From Sedimentibacter sp. (lineage in GTDB: Bacteria; Bacillota; Clostridia; Tissierellales; Sedimentibacteraceae), in contig JAHDLA010000001.1 of assembly GCA_018436705.1 (NCBI GenBank), positions 62,001 to 126,000 on the forward strand: a stretch of 64,000 nucleotides of DNA, given 5' to 3'. Positions 44,593-52,399 of this stretch are shown piece after piece (the first letter of the stretch is position 1; the number at the start of each line of letters is the position of its first letter). The notes beneath the pieces are model-generated. The model saw only the letters and a program-made list of their open reading frames with translations. It did not search any database and was not told the origin of the DNA. The translations under genes and the position numbers were made by a program.

Positions 44593-46365
44593 ATGAGTGA
44601 ATTACAAAAAATTAAAGAGATAGCCATCGAAATAGTTAAAGCAACAAGCAAAATTTTAAATGATGCCGAAGTAATTATCGTTGACCAAAACGGTTCTTTT
44701 ATGGCATTTAACGATAGTTATCTTAAACGCAAAAAAAACGCTGAGTGGAAGCCATACATTGATACTATAATAAAGCGAAAAGAAATAGCCATTATAGAAA
44801 ATCCAGGAGAAAACCCTCTGTGCAAAGGATGTTCCAATGAAGGTAACTGCCCTCAAACTCTGGAGATTATTGTTCCCTTTAACATTAAGGAGAAATATAT
44901 CGGCTATATTAGCATTGTAACATTTTCGCAGGAAGCTAAGAAAATGTACTTAAAAAACAAAAAACAGGTTGTTGAATTTCTTCAAACAATGATTAATGTA
45001 ATGGTAAGTGCCGGCAAAGAACATTTTTCAAAGCTTGAAGCAGAAAAAACATACAAGCAACTTGATGCTATAATTCAGCACATGGACTACATAGTATTTA
45101 CATGCAATACCAACGGCATAATACAATGTGCAAACCAAGCCTTTTACAATTTTTTCAATCTCGATTCCAATAATAATGCTGATATTAGCATAACCGAGCT
45201 TGTAGAATCCCGAGCAATATCTTCAGCAATTCTTGAGAAAAAAGGTTTTGAAGACCAGGAAAGTGCAATAGTTTTTAATAACATAATGCACCGTATGATA
45301 TTAAGCTGCAAAGCAATGAAAAACGAAGACGGCACATGTACAGGGTTTGCATTCTTTGTAAGAACAATTGAAGATGCCCGAAGATTTATGTCTAACGTAC
45401 CTGCCCTGACTCCTGACGATTCATTAAATCAAATCGTAGGGAAAAGCCCTGAAATAATGGAATTGAAAAATAAAATACGTCATTTTTCACAAAGCACTTC
45501 CACTGTATTAATAAGAGGCGAAACAGGGACCGGCAAAGAGTTAGTGGCAAGAAGCCTTCACAGTCTAAGCCCGCGCCGCGACAAGCCATTTGTTACCATC
45601 AACTGTGCAGCCATACCTGACAGCCTTTTGGAAAGTGAGCTTTTCGGCTATGAGGAAGGAACTTTTACCGGCGCAAGCAAGGGCGGAAAGGCAGGCCTTT
45701 TTGAAATAGGAAATAACGGAACAATTTTTCTCGACGAAGTCGGTGATATGCCTCTTCATCTGCAAGCAAAGCTTTTGCGTGTTCTTCAAGACAATCAAGT
45801 CATACGTCTCGGCGGTTTCCACCCCATAGATTTAGACATACGAATTATAGCTGCCACAAATCAGAACCTTGAAAAAATGGTTCAGGATAAAAAATTTAGA
45901 TCGGATTTGTTTTACCGTTTAAACATACTTCCGTTAAATGTACCTCCCCTAAGAAACCGTATTTCAGATTTTAATGATCTTGTATTTCATTTTATTAAAA
46001 AATACAATACTCGATTAAAAAAGAATATATCCGGAGTCGACAATGACTTTTTGAATATGCTGAAAAGCTACACATGGCCCGGTAATATACGAGAGTTAGA
46101 AAACGCAATTGAATATGCCATAAACCTGGAAGACGGTCCCCGTCTCACAAGATCTGTATATCCTCCGGATATCCTTGCATATACAAATAATCATGACAAC
46201 TCTTCACTAAAAAATATGATTAAGCAATATGAAAGTTCCATTATTCAGGAAACACTGCAAAAATTCAACAACGAAAAAAACAGCATAAATAAAGCCGCAA
46301 AAGCTTTAGATATAAGCAGAGCATCTCTGTACCAAAAAATCAAGGAATATAATATAGAAATTTAA
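44593..46365 (+). CDS. sigma-54-dependent enhancer-binding protein 2
   Basis: A 590-residue regulator with the same layout as the one at 39153. The Cys-bearing sensor has NPGxxxLCxxC ... CPQ (C77, C80, C86), then come a PAS domain, an AAA+ domain (Walker A GETGTGKE, GTIFLDEVGDMP) and a Fis-type helix-turn-helix (INKAAKALDISRASLYQKIK). The sigma-54 contact loop reads GTFTGA rather than the usual GAFTGA. I chose the ATG at 44593 because GGAG abuts the upstream ATG at 44584 too closely. It is divergent from the glycyl radical operon, which it likely activates through the GTCTAA/TTAGAC repeats. The Cys motif suggests metal or redox sensing. Confidence 0.93.
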   Translation: MSELQKIKEIAIEIVKATSKILNDAEVIIVDQNGSFMAFNDSYLKRKKNAEWKPYIDTIIKRKEIAIIENPGENPLCKGCSNEGNCPQTLEIIVPFNIKEKYIGYISIVTFSQEAKKMYLKNKKQVVEFLQTMINVMVSAGKEHFSKLEAEKTYKQLDAIIQHMDYIVFTCNTNGIIQCANQAFYNFFNLDSNNNADISITELVESRAISSAILEKKGFEDQESAIVFNNIMHRMILSCKAMKNEDGTCTGFAFFVRTIEDARRFMSNVPALTPDDSLNQIVGKSPEIMELKNKIRHFSQSTSTVLIRGETGTGKELVARSLHSLSPRRDKPFVTINCAAIPDSLLESELFGYEEGTFTGASKGGKAGLFEIGNNGTIFLDEVGDMPLHLQAKLLRVLQDNQVIRLGGFHPIDLDIRIIAATNQNLEKMVQDKKFRSDLFYRLNILPLNVPPLRNRISDFNDLVFHFIKKYNTRLKKNISGVDNDFLNMLKSYTWPGNIRELENAIEYAINLEDGPRLTRSVYPPDILAYTNNHDNSSLKNMIKQYESSIIQETLQKFNNEKNSINKAAKALDISRASLYQKIKEYNIEI

Positions 46366-46375
46366 AACATAGAAA

Positions 46376-46412
46376 GGCTGCAGCAAAACAAAATTGCTGC
46401 AGCCATTTTTTA
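46376..46412 (+). terminator. terminator of enhancer-binding protein 2 gene
   Basis: GGCTGCAGCAA / TTGCTGCAGCC, perfect 11-bp arms with a 7-nt loop followed by ATTTTTT. Confidence 0.92.
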
Positions 46413-46590
46413 ACCAATATTTGCATGTATTTTTCTCTAATTCCATATACAGTAAATTTATATGATATTTATTTGTCAATTCGTAATGTATTTTATAAAA
46501 TATAAAATTTATTGAATATATTTACAATATAAAATTATCTAATCATCCAAAAAAAATGGTATTTAGTAACCAAAAGTATATGTTAATTAT

Positions 46591-46619
46591 TTGACAATGC
46601 ATAAATCGGATGTTACCAT
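46591..46619 (+). promoter_or_regulatory. candidate promoter of the flavinylated reductase gene
   Basis: TTGACA (46591-46596) with a weak -10 TACCAT 17 bp on. No sigma-54 site is seen here, so this gene is not under the same direct control as the glycyl radical operon. Confidence 0.4.
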
Positions 46620-46654
46620 ATATTTGTATTTATAAATAATGCAAGGAGGGAAAT

Positions 46655-48508
46655 ATGAAAAATTTTAAAAAATTAATATCTGTATTTTTAGTTGTAGCTA
46701 TGCTGTTTTCTTTAGCTGCCTGCGCAACTACTGATAATACCGTCAAGGAGAATGAGGAGCCTTCGAAAACAGAAGAAGAAACTCCAAAAACAGGCAAAGG
46801 AAATTTAACACCTGGTACATACAGCGGTGAATTCCAAGGACTTGGTGGAAAAGTAAAGGTTAACGTCACAGTTGATGAAAATGAAATAAAGGACATCGAG
46901 GTTCTTGAAAACTATGAAACTCCTGGAGTTGGAACAGTTCCAATAGAACAGATCCCGAAAGAAATCATAGAAAGACAGACTTTGGCTGTTGATACAATTA
47001 CCGGGGCAACACTTACAAGCAATGCCATTCTGGCATCAGTTGAAAACTGTTTGAAACAAGCAGGTGCCGACATTGCTGCATATAAATCTGATGCAGACAG
47101 AGTTGTCAGTGAATATCCAAGCGAACTGACAGCAGATGTAATAATAGTAGGCGGAGGCGGAGCAGGACTAGCTGCAGCAGTATCTGCCACAGATGAAGGA
47201 GCCAGCGTTATAGTAATTGAAAAAATGGGTATCTTAGGCGGAAACACAGCAGTATGCGGAGGTATCTACAACACTCCCGATCCTGAACTTCAACCTGCTC
47301 AAGGCATAGAGGACTCTGTTGAACTGTATACTAAACAGACTCTGGAAGGCGGAGACAACATGGGTAACCCTGAACTTGTTGAAACAATGTGCGGAAAAGC
47401 TTATGACGGACTTCAATGGCTGAAAAGCATGGGAATGAAATTTGATGATAAAATAATACAAGGTGCCGGTTCACTTTACCCAAGAACACACCAATCTTTG
47501 GATCCTCTGGGAACAGGCTTTATCAATGCATACACTGAAACATTAGACCAAAGAGCTGACAAGTGCAAAATCCTTACAGATACAAAAGGTGATACATTAA
47601 TATTGGACGGCGACAAAGTTGTAGGAGTTAAAGCTACAAACAAAGACGGCAGCGAGCTTACACTTACCGCAAACAAAGGCGTAATCCTTGCAACAGGAGG
47701 ATTTGCCGGCAATGTAGAATTAAGACAAGAATACAACACTTCAGGAAAATGGCCTGATTTAGGAGAAAATGTACCTACAACAAACATGCCTGGCGTTACC
47801 GGAGACGGTATAAACATGGCTTCCGAAGCAGGTGCAGAACTTATAGACATGGATTTAATTCAGCTTCTGTATCTGAGCATCCCTAAAAACGGAAGCATCG
47901 CAGGTCTGTACAACTTAGGAGCTGAAAACACAGTATTCATAAATGAAGAAGGAAACAGATTCGTAAGAGAAGACGGCAGAAGAGACGTAATATGCAAGGC
48001 AATATTTGACCAACCAGAAGGATTGATGTACATGATTCACAGTGCAGATGTTCTTCCTGACATCACACAAGCCAAAACTCTTGAAGGTGTTCCAATGACT
48101 GAAATTTTAGAAGATAATGTATATGGATGGCAAACAGGAGAAACACTGGAAGAGCTTGCTGAAAAAATAAATGTACCTGCTGAAAACCTCAAAGCTTCAA
48201 TAGAAAAATACAACGAAGCAGTTGACAGCGGAACAGACGAATTTGGCAGAGAATTACTTACTAAGAAATTCGAAAACGGTCCTTGGTACGCATTACCAAG
48301 AGTTCCGGCAGCACACCACACTATGGGTGGAGTAAGAATAGACAAAGAATGCCACGCATTAAATGCTGACGGCGACATAATCGAAGGATTATTCGCAGCA
48401 GGAGAAATCACCGGAGGAATTCACGGCGGAAACAGATTGGGCGGAAATGCAGTTGTTGATACAGTAGTATTCGGAAAAATAGCCGGAACAAGCGCAGCAA
48501 ACAACTAA
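46655..48508 (+). CDS. exported flavinylated fumarate-reductase-like lipoprotein (FMN_bind + FAD domain)
   Basis: A 617-residue protein. A lipobox LAAC places C23 as the lipid anchor. An FMN_bind domain (about 50-138) has the flavinylation motif TGATLTS (T119), and a flavocytochrome c/fumarate-reductase-type FAD domain starts at about 160 (VGGGGAGLAAA). The HHTMGG motif (H554, H555) and GNRLGGN (R594) match substrate-binding and hydride-transfer positions of that family. Such extracellular reductases reduce fumarate, urocanate or other enoates with electrons from the membrane. The gene follows enhancer-binding protein 2, so a product of the nearby pathway could be its acceptor, but that is a guess. 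The start has AAGGAGG upstream. Confidence 0.92.
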   Translation: MKNFKKLISVFLVVAMLFSLAACATTDNTVKENEEPSKTEEETPKTGKGNLTPGTYSGEFQGLGGKVKVNVTVDENEIKDIEVLENYETPGVGTVPIEQIPKEIIERQTLAVDTITGATLTSNAILASVENCLKQAGADIAAYKSDADRVVSEYPSELTADVIIVGGGGAGLAAAVSATDEGASVIVIEKMGILGGNTAVCGGIYNTPDPELQPAQGIEDSVELYTKQTLEGGDNMGNPELVETMCGKAYDGLQWLKSMGMKFDDKIIQGAGSLYPRTHQSLDPLGTGFINAYTETLDQRADKCKILTDTKGDTLILDGDKVVGVKATNKDGSELTLTANKGVILATGGFAGNVELRQEYNTSGKWPDLGENVPTTNMPGVTGDGINMASEAGAELIDMDLIQLLYLSIPKNGSIAGLYNLGAENTVFINEEGNRFVREDGRRDVICKAIFDQPEGLMYMIHSADVLPDITQAKTLEGVPMTEILEDNVYGWQTGETLEELAEKINVPAENLKASIEKYNEAVDSGTDEFGRELLTKKFENGPWYALPRVPAAHHTMGGVRIDKECHALNADGDIIEGLFAAGEITGGIHGGNRLGGNAVVDTVVFGKIAGTSAANN

Positions 48509-48541
48509 TATTATCACTATAAATTAATACTATCCATTACA

Positions 48542-48590
48542 AAAGAACTTTCACAACGCTATTATGGCGCTTCGTGAAAGTTCTTTTTAT
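48542..48590 (+). terminator. terminator of the reductase gene
   Basis: AAAGAACTTTCAC / GTGAAAGTTCTTT, 13-bp arms with a 19-nt loop and a T run. Confidence 0.88.
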
Positions 48591-48767
48591 ATTGGATATA
48601 AAATTGCAAATTAATCAATGCCGTGTATCCTTACAACTATTAAACCCGGCCGGAAATGAACAGTTTACCCTAAATTGCTGCTTTGCAGTAACAAAAAATA
48701 TAATTACAACATACTATGGACTGTACTAAAGATACTGCTTGTACATAGATTATAGGAAGGTGAATTT

Positions 48768-49445
48768 ATGTTAAAAATCGTACTGCATTGCAATATTAAG
48801 TCACTGCAGAAAATCGAATCCGAATTATCTGAATATTTCAATAAAAAAAACGCCGTCTTCAAGCTTTACTACGTAGGATCTTCCTCTGAGTTTCTCAGCA
48901 GCTACCTACCTAACAAAGACTTTCAGCTGCTGTTAATATACAAAAATAACCGTCTGTCATATATCATAAAAACCTACCATAACTTTGATAAAAACTACAT
49001 GCACATGGTTTCAGGAACTCTTGAATTCCCCCTGAATCATGAAACTATAGACAAAGTATTGTTCAGCAATATTGAAAACACACATCGCTGCCCTTACGGC
49101 ATTTACAATGTCAACAACAAAACAGTTTTTCGAAGAGTGCTGCACGAGGATATTGAATATATAAGACGAGCCAGAAACCAGACGATTATCTACCTCAAAA
49201 ACGGCAAAACAGAAAAAACATCCGGAAGCATAAACAAAATACTGAATGAACTAAATGAGAAATACTTTGTAAAATGCTGCAAAGGCTATATAGTAAATAT
49301 ATTTAATGTTACAAAAATAAATAAAGACACTAGCACAATTGAGTTAAAATCAGGCACTAAATTACCTCTTACCAAAGCTAATTTTCGTAAATTTCTAAAA
49401 ACCTACATTACATTAATAACCGGTTTCAAAATATGTGATGACTAA
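48768..49445 (+). CDS. LytTR-family DNA-binding protein with divergent N-terminal domain
   Basis: A 225-residue protein. Residues about 125-218 are a LytTR DNA-binding domain (EDIEYIRRARNQTIIYLKNG, KYFVKCCKGYIVNIFNVTKI, then TLPLTKANF-like positions). The first 120 residues resemble the size of a receiver domain but lack a clear phospho-acceptor Asp followed by Lys, so it may respond to something other than a histidine kinase. No kinase gene is adjacent. AGGAAGGTG precedes the ATG. Targets are unknown; the reductase gene upstream or the surface locus downstream are candidates. Confidence 0.85.
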   Translation: MLKIVLHCNIKSLQKIESELSEYFNKKNAVFKLYYVGSSSEFLSSYLPNKDFQLLLIYKNNRLSYIIKTYHNFDKNYMHMVSGTLEFPLNHETIDKVLFSNIENTHRCPYGIYNVNNKTVFRRVLHEDIEYIRRARNQTIIYLKNGKTEKTSGSINKILNELNEKYFVKCCKGYIVNIFNVTKINKDTSTIELKSGTKLPLTKANFRKFLKTYITLITGFKICDD

Positions 49446-49757
49446 TGAATCGTACGTGTAAGTTTATGCAAAAATCAGAAAAATTTAATTTCAAAAACTA
49501 TCACTTTACACACACGAGAAGCAATTTTAGTGAATTTTCAAAAATTTCAAACACCATATATATTAAAATTTCAACATTTTTTATTTTAAAGCTTCCGACT
49601 AAACTTTATGCAAGTTTACGAATAAAAAAGATGACTTCTTTATAGAAATCATCTTTGCCTCATTTATATAACAATGACTTATGCCCTTTGCTGCACGTTA
49701 TGCCGCATAACAAAAAATTTTATGCACTAATGTTACAATTTTGCTTGACTATGGCAA
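49446..49757. other. intergenic region without a clear gene
   Basis: A 66-codon frame at 49445-49645 has no ribosome-binding site and biased, Lys/Phe/Ser-rich content, so I treat it as chance. The region ends in a hairpin shared by converging transcripts. Confidence 0.5.
49627..49656. terminator. terminator between the LytTR and BY-kinase 2 genes
   Basis: AAAGATGA / TCATCTTT with loop CTTCTTTATAGAAA. The loop and stem resemble the terminator at 56653-56684. Confidence 0.7.
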
Positions 49758-50411
49758 TCAATAATAGTAATAATGTTTATCGCGCTTATTTACAGGCACT
49801 TTATTAAATACTGTTCCTATTATATTTGCATTTACCTGTTTTAATATATCAATTGATTTTTTAATTATTTCCTTGTCAACCTCAGAATATGCGATGGTCA
49901 AAATAACAGCGTCAGAATAAACAGCAATATTAACCGGGTCACTTACTAATGCTACCGGAGGTGTATCAAAAAATACATAATCATAGCTCACGGCCAATTC
50001 TTTAATTAAATCTTTTATTGCTCTTGAGTTAATAACTTCCGTTGAGTTGGAAGGCACTCTTCCGGAAGTCAGCACATCAAGCCCAGGTTGTATATTATGA
50101 ATATAATTTTTGTAATCGCTCTTGTTCAAAAGCAAATCTGTAAGACCATATCCATTTGTCAAACCGAAGTGCTTGTGAATCGACGGTTTTCTCAAATCAA
50201 GATCAATAAGCAGTATTTTTTTATTGAGTTCAGACATAACACATGCAATATTACTTATAGTTGTAGTCTTACCTTCATCTTTCATTGAGCTTGTCACCAT
50301 TACTGTTTTAATATTCCCATCAACATTTGCATATTCCAAGTTCAATGCTAATTTTCTGTAAGCTTCAACTATACGAATGTCCTGCTCATACCTCAATGAA
50401 TGAACTTTCAT
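49758..50411 (-). CDS. bacterial tyrosine kinase (BY-kinase, CapB/EpsD type), copy 2
   Basis: A 217-residue cytoplasmic kinase with Walker A KDEGKTTTISNIA, Walker A' ILLIDLDLRKP and Walker B YVFFDTPP. It ends in a tyrosine cluster HYYYY that is the autophosphorylation tail. It needs a Wzz-like membrane partner to be active. The ATG at 50411 follows GGTGGGGG, so the longer frame is rejected. It is a paralogue of the kinase at 55084 but lacks its own adjacent Wzz gene. It sits next to S-layer genes and may respond to a different partner or phosphorylate other proteins. Confidence 0.9.
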   Translation of the reverse strand: MKVHSLRYEQDIRIVEAYRKLALNLEYANVDGNIKTVMVTSSMKDEGKTTTISNIACVMSELNKKILLIDLDLRKPSIHKHFGLTNGYGLTDLLLNKSDYKNYIHNIQPGLDVLTSGRVPSNSTEVINSRAIKDLIKELAVSYDYVFFDTPPVALVSDPVNIAVYSDAVILTIAYSEVDKEIIKKSIDILKQVNANIIGTVFNKVPVNKRDKHYYYY

Positions 50412-50516
50412 TTTTTCCCCCACCTCTCTTTAATGCAACCTTTTATATATATTATCCTGATAAAACGCATAAATGTGTCGAAATATATTTTGTTGCTTAA
50501 AAAGAAACGCCATATT

Positions 50517-50539
50517 AAAAAAACCCGGCAAACGCCGAG
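50517..50539 (-). terminator. terminator of the 242-residue membrane protein gene
   Basis: On the minus strand a 6-bp GC-rich stem (CTCGGC / GCCGGG, with one G-U pair in RNA) with a GTTT loop is followed by seven T. Confidence 0.7.
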
Positions 50540-50550
50540 CTTAAATATTC

Positions 50551-51279
50551 TTAATTATTATATAAACTTAAATAATATGATTTTTTCAGTTCTTTTTCCT
50601 GCTTATAGGCATCCTTGAGAATAGTTACTATTTCAGTATCACCGTTGAGCTCTTTTAGCTCCTTTTCTAAATCGGAAAGAACCTTTGCGACTTCGTCATC
50701 ACACTTTTTCTCTAGCTGGGCCACATAATCTATGTTTTCCATCATTATTTTATATTTACCGTCTTTATTTTGCTCATCCTTTGGAAGGCTTTTATATTCT
50801 TCCAGCACTGCTTTCTCAACTTCACCAAGTTTGCTCACGTATTTTGCCTTAAGTGCATACATCCTGCTGACACTGTCACTTATAAGATCATCTGCATTAA
50901 CTTCGCTTGATTCCGCCACAGGCTTTTCAGATTTTGCAGTCTCAGAATTGCTGCTTTCATCATCCTTCATGTAATTCAAAGGAAGGTTGTATTTATCAGC
51001 AACTTCTTCTACGGTTATTTCACCCTTGATAAGTTTTTTCTCATCTTCTGCAGAAATGTCCTCAATAGGTTTGGACACATATTTCTCGACTTCTTTTTTT
51101 AATTTATTTCTCTGGTTGTCCATCTTTACCGCCAAATCCTCAGAGGAACTGTTTAATCCGTTTATCAAGGCTGACATGTTATCTCGCTGCCAGATCAGCA
51201 CCCCCGCTGCAGTACAGACAAGTATTATTAAAAATATGATTACAATCTTTAAAATTTTTTTCATAGTTTTTTCTTTCAT
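50551..51279 (-). CDS. membrane-anchored coiled-coil protein of unknown function
   Basis: A 242-residue protein with an N-terminal TM anchor (about 10-28) and an external, highly charged helical region. It has an Asp/Glu/Lys-rich coiled coil and a central Ser/Glu-rich stretch (about 105-130). I do not recognise a family. It is the third of three same-strand genes after two SLH proteins, so it may help attach or space the S-layer or cell-wall polymer. The start could instead be the second Met (MKKILKIV), five residues later. Confidence 0.7.
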   Translation of the reverse strand: MKEKTMKKILKIVIIFLIILVCTAAGVLIWQRDNMSALINGLNSSSEDLAVKMDNQRNKLKKEVEKYVSKPIEDISAEDEKKLIKGEITVEEVADKYNLPLNYMKDDESSNSETAKSEKPVAESSEVNADDLISDSVSRMYALKAKYVSKLGEVEKAVLEEYKSLPKDEQNKDGKYKIMMENIDYVAQLEKKCDDEVAKVLSDLEKELKELNGDTEIVTILKDAYKQEKELKKSYYLSLYNN

Positions 51280-51331
51280 AAATTATTTATTGTCAAAATC
51301 AATTTTCAATCAAGCGGCTTTCCATGCCCTG

Positions 51332-52324
51332 CTAAATATCAACTTCCGGGAAGAAAAATTCCTTTAAATCCAATAAATCCCCAGTGCTGTTCTTTAATTG
51401 AATCTTCTCTTTTAATTCACTGCGTTCCTCGTCAGACAACGCCTTGTATTTGTTATATGCTTCTTCAGCCGCCGATTTATAATCATAACTGTTATCTGCC
51501 TGGTATTTTTCCATATTGAGTATTATATCATTAACAATTTCAACTTGCTCATCTGTAGTAAGTTCAGGAATAACACCGTTTTTTAGTCTTTTGATAACGG
51601 TGCTCATTGTTTCGTCTACTTCATCCTTCTCATCACTATTTTCTGTTTCCCCTCCGCTAGAGGTTCCTCCTCCACCCGAAGGCACTACCTGTGACGACGA
51701 AGCATCTTCCTCATCAGGCAGTAAAAATTTGGATAATGCGTCACATGCTTCAGCTCTTGTTGCTTTTTCCATAGCTCTGAAACTGCCGTCTTCCTCAAGA
51801 GACATGATCCTGTTAGACAATACTCTTTCCACATATTCCACAGCCCAAGCTGATACCTCATCTGTCGGTGTTTCATCAAAGGGCAGCTCCATAAGGCCAT
51901 TCACCGTGTCTATTATTTTACACAGCTGCTCTCTTGTAATATCATCCGCAGGCCTGAACGTGCCGTCCTCAAACCCTATTATATACCCTGCCTTCTGAGC
52001 TATAAGCACATGGTCATAGAACCAGTCTTCGGGTCTGATATCAGATAGATTTGCTGTTTCCTGTTTGTCAGCATATGAGTATATAAGATTTACAATCTTA
52101 ATCAGTTCAGCTCTTGTGATATTACCTTCTGGCTTGAATGTGCCGTCGGGATAGCCGGCTATAATTCCCGCATCAACAAGTTTCTCAATTTCCTCGTAAG
52201 CCCAGTGAGATTCACTCAAATCAGAAAACTGAGATGCTGTATTAGCTTCCTCTCCAAATATAGATTGGGTAAATACTACAGTAAAAATAATAATAAGCGC
52301 GACAGATTTTTTTAGTATTTTCAT
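51332..52324 (-). CDS. S-layer-homology (SLH) domain protein, short
   Basis: A 330-residue exported protein with a signal peptide (1-25) and three SLH repeats (about 34-90, 95-150 and 155-205), recognisable by SHWAYEEIEKLVDAGIIAGY, YPDGTFKPEGNITRAELIKI and FEDGTFRPADDITREQLCKI. A Gly/Ser linker (PSGGGGTSSGGE) leads to a C-terminal helical domain of about 110 residues. SLH triplets bind pyruvylated secondary cell-wall polysaccharide. A pyruvyltransferase gene lies at the far end of this locus, which fits. AGGAGGG precedes the ATG. Confidence 0.93.
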   Translation of the reverse strand: MKILKKSVALIIIFTVVFTQSIFGEEANTASQFSDLSESHWAYEEIEKLVDAGIIAGYPDGTFKPEGNITRAELIKIVNLIYSYADKQETANLSDIRPEDWFYDHVLIAQKAGYIIGFEDGTFRPADDITREQLCKIIDTVNGLMELPFDETPTDEVSAWAVEYVERVLSNRIMSLEEDGSFRAMEKATRAEACDALSKFLLPDEEDASSSQVVPSGGGGTSSGGETENSDEKDEVDETMSTVIKRLKNGVIPELTTDEQVEIVNDIILNMEKYQADNSYDYKSAAEEAYNKYKALSDEERSELKEKIQLKNSTGDLLDLKEFFFPEVDI

Positions 52325-52399
52325 TTAGCCCTCCTGTTACTAAACAAGGGGAAGGTGTGCCACCATTCCCCTTGTTTTAAATTACAATTTCATTATTTA

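Noticed and set aside
49445..49645. 66-codon ORF after the LytTR gene
   Set aside because: No ribosome-binding site, biased composition and direct overlap with the LytTR stop.
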